Assembly (NCBI GenBank): GCA_021464245.1
Contig: JADCRB010000001.1
Coordinates: forward strand, 62,001-126,000
Source of the DNA: Carallia brachiata
Lineage: Eukaryota > Streptophyta > Magnoliopsida > Malpighiales > Rhizophoraceae
Direction of reading: 5' to 3'
DNA: 64,000 nt
Positions 1-13,261 of the stretch are shown piece by piece; the first letter of the stretch is position 1; each line of letters starts with the position of its first letter. The notes beneath the pieces are model-generated. The model was not told the origin of the DNA, did not search any database, and saw only the letters and a program-made list of their open reading frames with translations. The position numbers were made by a program, and so were the translations under genes.

Positions 1-1650
1 AGACAAGAAGAAAAACTATGGAGAGACACAAATAATTAATCTATAGAAGAAAACAAAACAAAACAAATCCTGCAATAGCATTTCCTAAATAAGAAAGACT
101 GCATAAGGTCCTTGTAGTTCACCTACTGAACAAAGACCAGGTTGGTCATTCAGTTGCAGTCACTCAGCAGGAGACAATGAGGAAGTAGGATAAGCCTATC
201 GATGATTAACTGGTTCAAAGTAATGCTAAGAACCATTCACGAGCACTCTAACAAGATGCACGGAAAACGACACAATTTTTGGGAATTTATAATTTGATTC
301 ATTTAAAAGGTGAATGAAGTTAACCCGACCTAAGATGTGAATTAAAACCCAAAAAAGAACACAGAGAGAGAGTATGGGATCCAGTTTAGATCAACCTTCA
401 TCTGTCCCTTGTTAGGAAACTTTTGCTCAAAAGCCCTCAGAGAATAAATTTCTGAAGATCATCAGGTTGCTTGCAATAGTTTTTTCCTGCCGCTGGAATT
501 AGTGTTTTTTTTTTCCTCTAGGTAAAGAAAATGAAGAATTAAACTTAATAACCTATAGTCTTTTCACGAAAAATTGCGACTGTACATAAAAGTACAAAAT
601 TACAGGAGAACAAAATAACAAACTCATAACCTAATACCACACTCAACTAACCCCCTATGGAATTACTTTTGTACATTGAATATGGTATCAGGAAGGTACA
701 CTTGGCATACAGTAAATGAACAAAGTCATTGGCCGCAGCCACGTCAGAGATGCACCCTTCGGCAGTTAGGCCCTGTCTTCTTTCGGCATCCTTTTGGCCC
801 AAGTAGGTTAACCGGATGTTTTTCTTTAAATCAGCTTTGCAACGAAGTCATTTATTCAGAGTCTGAACCGCTAAGCAATTTATAGTTACAAATATTCAAT
901 CACAGCTACGACACCCTTTTGAAAAGCAACTCTTTTTTTGAACAACTTTTACAAAATAACTTGGTCTCCAGGAAGAGAGGAATCTCATTTTCCGTTGCAG
1001 ATTCAGAATGAGCCCTTTCAGCTTCTCAAGCCAAAGAGCATTCTTAATTTAACTTGAACCACATTTATTGCATTCAGTTGTTTTACAAATTAGAGGCCAT
1101 TTAATGGCAAAAGCTACCTTCTCTCTCACCAGATAGTAGCATCATGGATATCATACAAAACTATATATTTAGACCATACTTAATCTAGCAATGCTAACTA
1201 TTCTCAATCATATTAAACGATAGACATCCTAGGGAAGATTAATAATATCAATTCGGTATCAAAAAAAATTCCAGCTAGGAACCAAAAAGGGTGAACAAAA
1301 TTATAATGCATCCAGTACAAACTGATACAAACTAGTTCAACCTGACTGTTGGAAAACTGATGCAAACCCAGTAAACCTGATTAACAGACCAGAACAGCAT
1401 CCCAATTGAATATATATCCACAAATCACCTAGAAAATAAAACAGCAGCAGTCATGCTGTCATGCTCAAAAATAGCATCTGCTAACAAAAGCTGTAGTTCC
1501 TTTGTTTGGTTAGTTAAAAAAAATAGAGTTTGGTAAGCCTCATTCCTTTCAGTATCGCCAGCCGATATTTACTGGTAAAACTTTAGGGTTGCAGTCCAAC
1601 CATGTGCAAAATTGTCCCAAAACTACCACAAGAACAAAGGGCTGAGTACC
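1..1650. other. Downstream flank of the AGO gene, no supported gene
   Basis: This is AT-rich sequence beyond the AGO stop codon, which lies at 1651-1653 on the minus strand. The part nearest 1650 should include the AGO 3' UTR, but I see no decisive polyadenylation signal and cannot place its end. The short open frames here (for example 676-885 plus) show no recognisable domain. A short minus-strand open stretch ending at a stop near 437 could be the last exon of another gene, but nothing supports it. Confidence 0.5.
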
Positions 1651-4600
1651 TCAGCAATAAAACATCACATCTTTCACATTATCTTTGATACTAGGAAGAG
1701 GCTGAACCTCCATTTTCCCCCCTGTTGCGGCCCTCCCACCCGAAGATCCCGCATCAGATGTTTCACCCTCACAGTAGTAACGAGCCCGAAAAGCTGCTAA
1801 ATGGGCATAGTAGGCAGGAGGCGCTGCACAATTTAGAACACATTAGCATGTAAAATAATAATCAATCAGCAGGAAATCAGACCAGGGTCAGACCTATCGA
1901 TACAGATCGGGTGCACCTTGCATACCTGACAATGATGGCAACAAATAATTACAATATTATTCAACTTAAGGATTGTCTTAGACTATCTTACATGAAAATT
2001 ACTTCAAGAATGACTTTAAAATATTACGTGTAACATAGATTGTATGTCAAAACTTGCAATTGATCAGCTGTAAACCGGTTTTCATCCCACAACACATGGT
2101 AATGTGTGGGCCTGCTTGTGCCCTGCATGCATCACATAAAACACAAATCATAACGCTTATTTAAACATAAAAATGGAGTCCACACCAAGAGCAGTGGCTC
2201 ACTACAGGTCAAAATTATTATTAGGCTAATATAACATTAACCTGAATTCCGGCATGACTATTCAGATAGAAGTCAAACTCTGTAGGATGGCATATCTTAG
2301 ACTCCACAATAGTTCCTGTAAGACGAATACAAAAATAGTTGATGCCGAGAAAGTGCACAGCCAATTATCAAAAGAAGACTCTCTTAAACCTGGAAGAATG
2401 TTTCCACTCCTGTCGGTCTGCCCACGATTGTTGTGGTCAGAAGGAAAAAGGCGTGTGTGGTGCCTCTTCTGAACCACGATGAACGTAACTGGTGGTAAGT
2501 ATCCCTCCTCCAAGGATTGACAAGCCTGGAAAGAAAAGAATCACACATGAATAGAAGTTTTAGTGATGAAACATTGTACAAATGAGATTTGACTAATCAT
2601 ATTTATCATGATAATCATATCATTAACCATGAAATTTCTGTTGGCTTGCAGATCTTAAGAATGATTACAAGAACATGGTAAAAGATAATTTAACATTAAA
2701 GTGAAAGGACCAAAAAGCATAAGACGTGTGACTAGCAGGTAAAGCATACAGGAATTGATGCCAGATATATGAGAATAAAAAGGTGTATTCCTTTGACTGA
2801 ACACAACAGGCAGGGGTAGGAGTGGCTATATTTCTTGGAGCAAACTCTAAGAGAGTATGAACCGCATGGATACATGCTGTGTCTTGAAGTGCAAGACAAA
2901 TCCAAATCATCTTTGGCTACGAAAAACAAAGCTATAAGTAATGCAACTAAGAGTCTCATGGAGAGTTCACTACCAGCTCGGCCACATGCAAGGGGAGCTC
3001 GCTCTATTCCCAAGTTTTTCCAACTCGTAATTCATTTCTGACCATAGTGATGTTAATCGTGTTGACATTCATTAGTAGCTTTGTTCATCTTTATATCATT
3101 TCATCTATGTTCGGGGTTTCACACAACCCTCACTTTGTGTTATTTATCCAATTTTACTCTTTTTTATGGCAATGTTGGTGACAGGAGATAACTCTCTTCA
3201 ATTATTCATCCAACTTCATGATTTTTAATCTAAATTGAACCAATGCATTGTCATCAATTCTCAGTAAAGTCAGTAGTACCTTCCATATCGCATCCATTTC
3301 ATATAGCAGAACCTGGTTAAATTGCCCCTCACTAACACCATCTCTGCCATGACACGTCATCAAAAGATATTAGACATGTTTGCACCAAGCAGATATTTTA
3401 GGATTCAATAAAAAATTTGTTACCTGTAAAATATTATCCTCAATGGTTTATACCCAGTAAATCTGCGGAAAGAAATTAACAATTCTCTGCAAAACAAATA
3501 GTAAGGGAGAAATAGATTTAACCATTTTCAGCAGAAAATAGGGACATTGAGGAAGAAAAATGCTAAATGCTTACCTTATCATTCCCACATGAACTAAACC
3601 TTTCTTAGGATCCTGATATGTTTTGTAAAGGTCTTGAATAATTTCCTCCCGATGGGCCTGTGCAGAAACCAATCCTCTGTACTTGGTTACCTCGGGCCAA
3701 TCCATTGAAGCCACAACCTGTCTCAGTCAAATTTAGCCCATTGGCAATTTAGCATAACGAAGGAAAGCATATTCAACGCAGTGTACAACTTACTGCAGCA
3801 ATAGAAGCACTAGAATCCTCCCCCGGTTGGGGATGGGTCACATCAGCACCAAATACAATGGTCGGCGCATCAGTCAAAAGAGGAATGGGACCATGTAATA
3901 CGTTGTTTCTGCCCCCAACCTATAGTTTTTCACTCTTCAATTAAAATGTATGAAAGTTGCCAATGATATTCAATGACAACATACGCACAATGAAAGAAAA
4001 ACTGACCTTAACATTAATTTTTAGGGCAACATTCTCAAAATACTGTTTACTGAATTTAGAAGCCATATGAGGCTGACAGCACTGTGAGACAATTCCCAAC
4101 TCAGTTTCACAGATTCGTTTGATTTTTCCTGCATCCAAGTAGCAAATCTGTTTATAGAGGGCAAAAGAAAAATCCATAATGAATCTCATTTTCTACTACC
4201 AACCATAAGACCCCGTTATATCAGGTAAAATAATTATTAACAGCTGCAGCTGTTTTCCTTGCCGGTTTTGATGCTTTTCTGCAGACTGCTTGTGTATATC
4301 AACAAGAGCCTTCTCGATTTGATTTGGACGGGCTGAACGTATTGGGACAATGGGGTTTGCATTGAATTGCTGGCATAACATTAAAAAACCCAAAAGTTAA
4401 TCTAACAAGTCAAAATTGAAACTTAAAAGACAAAGGAAATGATAACGGAAAAGATAAATGAAGCCATACCATTCCTTTAGACAAACACATCTCAATCAAT
4501 TGCCTACAGAATTCAAATGGCAGATCTTCGCGGACTCGTGAAGAGAAGTTCACACAAGTCCATGATTCCACAATCCCACCATTAATCATTTTCTGAAAAT

Positions 4601-7600
4601 AGTCAATGCTTTAGTTGATCTTTCCAAAACACCAAAAGTTTTTACTTTCAGAATAAAAAACCTAAAATGTATTTAAAGCAATTTATAATATGACGTCATG
4701 TCCGGCAAAATTGTTGAAGTAACATGACGAAAACCTGTAAAAGATGATCCATTACTAATTGCAACTTATAATCTATCATTCGCATAAATCTTTTATTATC
4801 GTAACCATTTCATAAGTATATATAGGAAACAAAGTGCACCTTGTTAATCATGTTCCATTGGCCGAATTGGGGTTCAACAATTGATTCTTTCCCAGATTCA
4901 TGGTATTTAAGCTGCAGATACAATGGAAAGAGGTTTCGAGGATGTAAAACAAATGGGAATGAGAACAAAATAAGTTAGATATGCATACAAAAGTACAGAA
5001 ACGCATTGCAAATACCAATGGACGTGGCAAAACTCGAGCGTCAACATATGCAAGTTCTTCTTTCACTTGAATTCCAAATTCATCTTTCACAAGTCCATCA
5101 CTGTTATACCTGTTTCTCGATACAGTCTGCGAGTGCCAACAAAAGCCATTAACATACACACAACAAAGTCCATAAAAAAGCCCAAAAAGAAATGGTTGCA
5201 TATGCAAAAAAATTACAGACCTGCTCAATGTATTTCTCCCTATCTCTCGGGCGTTGACAGTTTGCCTTCAACAAGTCTTTCACTTGCCTATCATTCAATT
5301 TCTTGGAGTATCGTTGTCCGTCAGCAATTCTGCAAAGCTACACGGCAAACAAGACATTAATTTTCAATAGCCCACTAAATTAAAGAAACCAAAGAAATAT
5401 GTCCTCAACAAGAGTGAACCTCCATGGGCAAGAAAACAGGTCTGGACTCCGTGCCAGACTGTATGGCTGGCAAAGAAGTGTGCTTGAGCCTAATGTTGTA
5501 CTTTCAAGGAAATATTGGACAACGGACACTTGGGTTATCTGGTCATCCAGAGTAAAACTGGAAAAAAAAAAGGAAGCAGGGAAGTCAAAATAAACTATGA
5601 AACGATACGGCAAAAATCACAAAAACTGTTTCACATAACTACGAGACAATTGCATCAAGGCCTACCCTAAACATCAAAACTAAAACAATCTGTCATGAAT
5701 GATTGAAATAAACCATAAATATTCTGTGTTTCAGAAGTTGATGCGCTCCTCTGAGAACATTCACAGATTCATTAATAAAAAAAATTCCCTAAAACAAAAT
5801 TGCAAAGGTTGCAAAAAAACTTTAATTGAAAAAAGAAAAAAAAATCCAAATGCCAAAAGTTTTTCCTTTTTTTTTGGGGGGGGGGGGGGACAGGAAGAGG
5901 CAGTTTAGCAGTTCTAAACAAAATCTTCACAATATGGCAAGAACAACCCTTCAAAGCAAATGAATACTAAACCTAATCTTCACTACCATAATTAATCACA
6001 ACAAAATTGATGTACCAAAAATATATCATAAGTGAAACTAGAAGCTCACGTTAGCTTGTTCAAAGGTTGAACAGATAAGCCAGTGATCTTGTAACTTCTA
6101 GCCCTGTGAGTCAGTTCTACCTTAATTCCTTTCAAGGCCTTCTTCACCTGTGCATTACAGCAAAATGGCACAAGCAATTAAGAATCAATTTTTCATGAAA
6201 AAGAAATAGTGGACTGGCAACATAGATCTCATTTGTTTAAGACAGCAAGGAATACCTCATTTAATCCCTAAATAATTAAGATACAACCAAATTCATTTTC
6301 ACATATAAATCATAAATTACAGGTTCCTTTCAATTCCTGTATTTTGAAGGTTCTTGGACTGACTAAAAGACTTCTTTCCCTTAATGAACATAAGTAGACT
6401 TTTTTTTGCCCAAAACTCAACAACAAACATATCTTGGCCTTTTACCATGCTCATCCTTTCTGCAATGCTAACGCTGCCAATAATTCACTAATCAATAACT
6501 GAAACTAAAGATTTAGCCATACAATAGACACACCTTTTGACGGTCTAGGTCGGAGAGGGGCCTTGACAGGTCTCTGGTATTGAACTGCTTTTGTATAAAG
6601 TCAGTCACCAGAATAGGTTCGTAAAAAGCTCTTGCAGACACATCTGTCATGTGAAAAATTTAGACATTAAAGCCCACTAAGCAACACCCTTGAAGTTAGG
6701 CCTCAAAAACACATCAGTTGAACGGAACAATACCAATGTTTAGGGATAAACCCATCTGAGTTGGTCTCAGACTTTGGTAGTATCCCCTCCAATACTCAAG
6801 ACCGTCGGGTAGCTCACCCTTCGGCCCCAGTGAGGTTGAGAAGAAAGATCTCCCAACAGCAACGCACCTAATTAACATTTCAAATTCATGAATTGGACTT
6901 TACAATCTAATTTAACAAATCACAATCATCATAATTAAAAGGAGAGAAAAAGAGAAGGGAAGAAAAATCCCATAAGTCCTTAGCAGGATTACACTTTAGA
7001 AGCTGGTGTTCTCAGAACAATGTCCAAAATTTGTATAGTTTCCTGCGGTACATCCAATTGTCTACCATGTAGAAATTGCTGCAAATGATGAACATCAACC
7101 TTCGACGCAAATTTTATGGTCACCCTGAATTGCCGATCCTTCCTGCATAAGCAACAACAAGATTATTGTTGAGCATGATCAAAACTAAAGACTAGAGCCA
7201 AACTCACAGTCACTGCAAACACATTTTGACATGCATGTACAGCTGCAGGTATACCATAGTATGCAGATGCACACTAGTAGGAAGATTAATTACCTGGTTG
7301 ACTTGGATGACCCAGCATCGCCTTCTTTCTCAGGAAGCTTCACAACAAATTCCTTTGATTCAAAAGGCAGAGCCCCTGCTGTGTATAGGCTTTTCCTGCC
7401 GTCATAAGCTGGCTTTCGCCCACCAAGATGGGAGGCACCATATTGTTCAACAAGCCGAGACATGACATCCCGATTAATTTGCTTAGACGTAACCTCAGGG
7501 CTTATCGTAACCTGAGTTAAAGATATTAACAAAGTTTTCAGAAAGCCATCTCTGAATAAATCCAGAAAACTGGAATATCAAATTTGCAAAACGCCAAACA

Positions 7601-7982
7601 AAACCCATAAACAAGAAAAATAAAAAATAAAAAAAAGGAAAAATTTCCCAGTTTCCATAACTAAATCAAACTACCAAATATCAAAGTTTTTAAAATATAA
7701 AAAGTGTAAAAAAAAAAAACACAAAAGAAATTCACAAAAAAAATGGAAATGTTCTGGAGCCCATCACTTCCGTTTTTCTTGCCACGGTAAAAATAGCAGA
7801 AATAAGTTCTTTACGGGAACGAGAAGGCCTCAACCATTTCATATCTTTTTTTTTTGTTCTTTTCTTTCATCAACAAGACAAAATTACAAAACCAAAAGCA
7901 ATACAAACAAATGATAAACTTTACGCAAGGGGCTGACGCACAAACAGCTGCATCACCAGTATGTAAGGACAAAATGTGAAAA

Positions 7983-8017
<35 letters not shown>

Positions 8018-8105
8018 ACCACCAACATAAATTAAATCCGTCGATTTTTTAAGTAAGAATCTAACTTATAAACCAAAACGGAGACAAGGAGAAGATAGTG
8101 AAGAG

Positions 8106-8147
<42 letters not shown>

Positions 8148-8708
8148 AGTTACATCATAGTGATGAAGATCTCTTTGAGCAACTTGAACGAGAAAATGAT
8201 TGGCCTTAACGACACATTTGGTCCCAACTTTACCAAATCCAGGCCGCCTTGGAGGAACGAGAGCCTTAGACGACGACGGCGGCGGCGGCGCTGTTTTGGT
8301 CGTCGTACTCATCTCAGCTAATGTCAACTTCTTCTCAACGTCGGCGCCTATCTGAGCCACCGAAGATGAACTAGCCACATGAGCAGGCGGCAACGACGAA
8401 GAAGAAGACGCCGCTGCTTGCGAAGGAGGAGGAGGAGCGGCAGCCGTAACAGGAGGCCGGGCTTGGACTGGAGCACGAGGAGAAGCAGCAGACGAGGGCG
8501 TAGTCAGCGGCGGGAAGGCAGAACCTGGCTGAGAAAATGCCGGCGGAGTATGACCACTGGCCGGGCTGGCCGCATAAGCGCCGCGTCCACCTCGGCCCCT
8601 GCCGCCATCGCCGCCACGGCCACGGCCTCGACCTCCGCGCTGAAACGAGGGTGGATTATCGTCACCGCCGCGAGGCTCCGACCTCCGGCCACCGCCTCGA
8701 CGAGACAT
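1651..8708 (-). CDS. AGO5-like: ARGONAUTE protein, AGO5-like, 22 coding exons, apparent 1-bp frameshift in exon 7
   Basis: ARGONAUTE proteins bind small RNAs and silence matching RNA or DNA; the plant AGO5 clade is mainly known from reproductive tissue. Exons found by homology and GT-AG phase: 8708-8154, 7511-7294, 7142-6993, 6867-6734, 6643-6534, 6147-6050, 5557-5420, 5337-5221, 5126-5016, 4911-4840, 4592-4470, 4369-4204, 4128-4007, 3919-3794, 3717-3575, 3486-3424, 3343-3280, 2525-2390, 2315-2242, 2122-2028, 1925-1894, 1823-1651. All phases agree except one base short in exon 7; with it the protein would be about 1006 residues. Order: Arg/Gly-rich N-terminus (1-60), ArgoN, linker, PAZ (about 355-480), MID (about 560-690), PIWI (about 690-985). 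The catalytic tetrad is visible: D in GADVTHP (~731), E in AHREEII, D in RDGVSEGQ (~817), H in RPTHYHV (~914). The end MFYC is typical. AGO5 assignment rests on overall resemblance, without a tree. Confidence 0.9.
5500..5506 (-). other. Apparent 1-bp deletion (frameshift) in AGO exon 7
   Basis: The frame reading FTLDDQITQ...VVQYFLE runs to about 5505. The conserved continuation KYNIRLKH...AIQSG...PVFLPME is in the next frame, starting at the A run at 5502-5504. Exon 7 (5557-5420) is 138 bp, one base short of what the splice phases on both sides require. The expected codons for Glu-Lys would need four A residues where three are present. It is either a real null or weak allele or an assembly error in a short homopolymer. 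Confidence 0.8.
7986..8013. repeat. (TA)n microsatellite in AGO intron 1
   Basis: About 14 TA units inside the first intron of the AGO gene. Confidence 0.9.
8105..8149. repeat. (GA)n microsatellite abutting the AGO intron-1 splice donor
   Basis: A nearly pure GA tract of about 45 bp (CT in the transcript) starts within a few bases of the 5' splice site of intron 1, whose GT is at 8153-8152. The pre-mRNA therefore has a long polypyrimidine run immediately after the donor, an uncommon position. Confidence 0.9.
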
Positions 8709-8803
8709 TGTTTGATTTGACGAAGAACAGAAAAAGAGAAGACCGGAGGCCTTTGGAATTAGAACAAGTGAGAGACAGTGAGAGAGCGAGAGCGCAGCGT
8801 TGA

Positions 8804-8811
8804 TTTATATA
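8804..8811 (-). promoter_or_regulatory. TATA box of the AGO gene
   Basis: Minus-strand TATATAAA lies about 95 bp upstream of the AGO start codon (8708). This allows a transcription start near 8770-8780 and a short leader rich in CT repeats. An ACGT-core element (TGACGTGG) lies at about 8874-8881. Position and sequence are typical of a plant promoter; function is inferred. Confidence 0.55.
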
Positions 8812-8829
8812 CACAAAAAAAAAAAAAAA

Positions 8830-11780
8830 AATTAAATAAATAAATAAAGAAAGAAAAAAGAGACAATTTGGAGATGACGTGGCCCTCGATGGAGGGGAAG
8901 AGCAAAGAATGCGTGAGCTGATCGGTAAAATTGTTTCTGACCATTATGCCCTCCATATTTTCAGCTTGCCTCCTGCATTGGTTTTCCTCTTTTCTTTTTT
9001 GTTTTTTCGTTAGAAACAAACAGACAATAGAAGGAAACAGAGGCAGAAAAAGACACTTCTTGGAAAACGGATTTGGGTTAACATTTTTTCTTTTTGGTCA
9101 ACGCGTTGGCTTTATGAGGTTGATTGGCATTTACTAGTTTTTTTCCCCATTGTGATGTAATCTTTTTTGTAACTTTCAAATTATTGGAACCCATAATATG
9201 AACGAAGGTTCTTCAATGAAAATTTGCTAATTATGAACTTTATTCACTGCAAATGGATTGTTGCTTAACTACAATTTCAATTAATTTGATATTTTAGGAG
9301 CATTTAAGCAGGGGACAATTCCCATTATTAGTGTACAAAAAAGTTAATCCCATCAATTTTTTTATCCTCAGGCAAAATTTCATCCATTGATCGTTAGATC
9401 GTTAAAAATAAATCACCGAACTTTATGATCTAACAATAAAAGAGATTATTTATTATCATACTAAAAATTATAAAGTTTATTTCCGAGAGCCTTAGACGGA
9501 CAATGGAACGGTGCATATCGAGTTGAGTTGAGGGGGATAAAACTGTCATTGGGGACGGACAAAGGAATTCCCATCCACGAAGTAGCATCCGCCAAAAAAG
9601 CCGTACGGAAAGCGTGTGGCATCTCTACCTTAAAATGATAATCCCCGCCTTTACGACTGACGACTGGAGTGTTTGGACCTACCGAGGAGGTGGCTCGGAA
9701 GGCCGCTACGGTTCATTTTCATGGGGCCCAGTGGAGATGTGGGATCCACAATAAATATTTTTTCCTTTTGAATTTTCCACCGTTTTCCTAGCGCGCGGAA
9801 AAAGAATGTTAACAGTCTCGGTCTGGGAAACTTCCAAGAGTAGTTATTCTGGTGAAGTTTTCAGCTGTAATGCGTCGTTCATTATGCCGACACGTTTCGA
9901 GCAGATGTTCGTCGGTCTTTGTGAAGGACGTCAGTTTCTAAACATTGTACCAATCAAAACTGGGCTCTACGGATCTCTAAACGGACTAGCACGCTTTGGA
10001 TTAATGCCAAAAAACACTCTTGACTTCCATTTTTCTTTTTCTTTTCTTTTTTTCTTTTTCAGGTTTTGCCTTTTTTCAGATCTTTAACTCTTTTTAGGTT
10101 TAGGAAGGCGAAATCAATTCTTTACGAAGGGTTTCTTTACCGTGAGAAAAGGTAAGTAAAAATTAGAAAAGAAAAAAAAAATCATAATTTCTTTTTTATC
10201 TTTTTTTTAATTTATTTTTTATCTATTAAAATAATTTATTTTTTTTATAAATTTTTCTCTCACAATCTTTTTTTAATTTTATTCTCACCATTTTATTTCT
10301 TATATATTTCTCATTAATCTAAATAATTTTTTTTAAAACTTTCTTTTTCGCTTATTTAAAATAAAAAAAAGACTTTTTTCTCATTAAAGGGGCCGCGCAC
10401 TCTGATTCTTTCCCCGCTCCCCTCTTGTGTTTTTATTACTTTTTTTACAAGTTAGTCCGAAACTTTTTTGAGACTCATCAGTAATTTTTTTAAGAATCTA
10501 ATTTAGTTAGAATGGTAAAACATGTATCTTTTATTAGAAAATCTGAGATTTGTACTTCGACCTCCTCCCTCACCAGCCCCTTAACTTCCATCTCCATTAC
10601 AAGCAAAAAGAAGAGTAATTTTCTTATTTTTATGAATCTTTACTTTCATCTCAAAACAAAAAATAACTCGAGACTTCGAATAAATTTAAATTCTTATTTA
10701 AATTGCTCTTATATTTCCTGCCTATGTGTTAATTGATTAATAAGTATGTTAGGCTTCATGAAAGTTCGCATGGACACGGTATCCAACGTATAAAAATTCG
10801 AATGAACTTAATTTGGTTAATTGAGGAAAAAAAATATAGGTAATTTTTTTCAGTAAATGAACTTTTTAATAGTTATTTTCAATTATATAATTTATTCTAA
10901 GTATATAATTGGTATCAGCATCATAAAAACAATAGAAAATGGAATCAAGTTGAGCATTACATGAGATAGGACGTTGAGAGAATTCCTGGATTTGATTTTA
11001 AAGTGAGCGTAAAAGCAATTGATTTCAAAAACTTTGCCTATTTCGATTTAAATTTTCATTTTTGTTAGAACTTTATAGTTTTAAAAGTATGAACATTCAT
11101 TGGAGGTCCAATGGTATTGGTACGTAATTTTTAGAACTTATGAATATCAAAGAAGTCATAAGATTATTTCATGAATAAATGATAGAATCTTAAATCTATT
11201 ACTATACTAGTTATTCTATATTACCAGACACCCTTAAATATATTAATATTACCATTGTTGGACATTTATCTAAAATAGTATGCGAAATTTAGTTGATACT
11301 GTATTTAACGTTAACAATAATGAAACATAATACAGAGCAAGGAGTTAAGTTAATACATGCTGGATTTCTTGAACCATAATTCAATAAAATAAAATCTATC
11401 ATATAAGTTAACAATAATGAAACCACCAATTACATAAGACTATAACAATGATTGTCATGGGACGTGATAATGATAGATGTAGCGTAATGGCTAAGAAAAC
11501 CAACAAGAATCACTTTTAAAAGAACCATTCTGTCGCGCTTCTTTTGTTTTTTTGATCCACGTTAAAAGGGGAGCATGTGTTTGAGAATTGAGAAGCCTCC
11601 TGGGACAGCTCCGCAGCCACTAAAGCAGGATCTTTTTAGACGTGGCATGGCTTAGGGCCTTGAGTGACTGGCTGAATTTTATCTGTTGGGTATCTTTTGG
11701 GTTGTACACCCCTCCTTGGTAATAAAAAATAAAATAAAATAAAATTATATATTTTAATTTCGCATTTGTGATTAATTCGA
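8830..11780. other. Intergenic, no supported gene
   Basis: This region lies upstream of the AGO promoter. It contains AT-rich low-complexity sequence, with heavy T and A runs at about 10020-10380, and a GC-richer patch at 9590-9730. Small open frames (8931-9137, 9806-10087, 10512-10736) are low-complexity and match no family I recognise. Confidence 0.5.
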
Positions 11781-11787
11781 TTTAAAT

Positions 11788-11824
<37 letters not shown>

Positions 11825-11825
11825 T
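11788..11825. repeat. Compound (AT)n(AG)n microsatellite
   Basis: About nine AT units followed directly by about nine AG units. The same compound pattern recurs at 12682-12725. Confidence 0.9.
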
Positions 11826-12681
11826 ATCGACCATTAAATCAACGAATCAGATTAATAGTGTACTTAGATTGATAGAAAATTGTGGGAAACAAAATAAATA
11901 TTAATTTTTAAGGAAAAAAGTAAAAATTAATTATTTAGATTAATGAAAAATGAATATAAAAGACAAATTATGAGAAAATAGTATAATATTTTTTTATTTT
12001 TCATTAAATTAAACACAACATATGTATGAGCGAATATAATTTTTTTTTAGAATAAGATATGAGGGAATATTTTTTTTTTGTTTGAGAAGAAATATGAGAG
12101 AATACTTAAGAATGAAGAAAGACGTTCAAAAAATAAAACATTAAAAAAATAGGCTTATGTGGGGCCAAAATATGCGGGCAAGGGTGAGGAGGGCTGCTAT
12201 AGGAAACCACCAGTAGTAGGCTGATGAAGCGAACACCCCTCCTTTACATGACACGTCATTAGTAACTGGTTCGAGCTACTCTGATTGACGTCGAGCAAAG
12301 ATTAATACGTACTTATGGTTGTTTCATTTTTTCGTATACGATATTAACTGGGTGTATTTTTTTTGTCTCTCTGTTTTTTTTATTTAAATAATATATTATT
12401 TATTACACCTGTAAATTTAGATTGACTTTGTTTAATTGTTATGTTTATATTAAGTAACTCCAGTTGGGAAGAAGTCACTGTGTCCGGTATTGATGAGCGT
12501 TAAATAAGATTCTGTCGTCAGAAAAATACAGGAAATGCCAAATCTAATAATACATTTAGTATTTTCTTAATCATAATAAGCACATAACTATTTTGGCGGA
12601 GAAGAATTGCATTTATAAGAATTCAAATTTAGGTCACCAATAGAAAAGTATCTTGATTAGTCACAAAATTATTATTTAGTG

Positions 12682-12725
<44 letters not shown>

Positions 12726-13261
12726 GTGTGTGCGAATTTTATTATTCGCCGAACCATTGAAAGCGAACCGAAACGTGTTTGGTGCTAAAAATTAGTCCAC
12801 GCGAATTATGTAGCGTGTTAATTAGTCCCTTTATCTCTCAATCACTCCTCGTGTCTCTTTCTCATTCTGAACGTGACGTATCGAATTTTGTACACAGCTT
12901 CCGTAGGCTATACTAATTAGAATTCATAATTGAATTTAAAAATCATCGGAAATTATAACAGTACGAAATAATGTTTTATCTACATTTAATTCAAAATTTG
13001 CTCACAATTAAGACTAGATGCAGTAAACAGTGGATATGAAAAAAATTGAGTTGGCTTGTAATGAATTTTGCTTGCTTAGTTTATTGAGCCTAATATCATA
13101 TCAAAGTTAACAATGAGGTAACTTAAAATTTATGTTGCTGTAAGATCAAAAGCCACTAAAAATTTCAGCACGTTCATAGGAGGTGAACTAACGCTTCGGC
13201 TGAGAATGGGCCGGCAAAAAGAATGGAGCACTTTGTTAACCACAAAACGGGCTTTATGTGT
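11826..13261. other. Intergenic, AT-rich
   Basis: No gene or clear element is seen apart from the compound microsatellite at 12682-12725. A GC-richer patch lies at about 12160-12300. Confidence 0.5.
12682..12725. repeat. Compound (TA)n(GA)n microsatellite
   Basis: About 12 TA units followed by about nine GA units, with the same architecture as 11788-11825. Confidence 0.9.

Noticed and set aside
437..520. Possible terminal exon of another minus-strand gene
   Set aside because: A short open stretch ends in a stop near 437, but no upstream exons or recognisable protein family support it.
676..885. 69-codon open frame in the AGO downstream region
   Set aside because: No domain, no conserved motif and no splice or promoter context; chance open frame or UTR.
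8379..8803. Arg-rich frames opposite AGO exon 1
   Set aside because: They are shadows of the GC-rich, Gly/Arg-coding AGO N-terminus on the other strand.
9806..10087. 93-codon frame upstream of AGO
   Set aside because: Half of it is a low-complexity Phe/Ser stretch from a T-rich tract; no family match is recognised.
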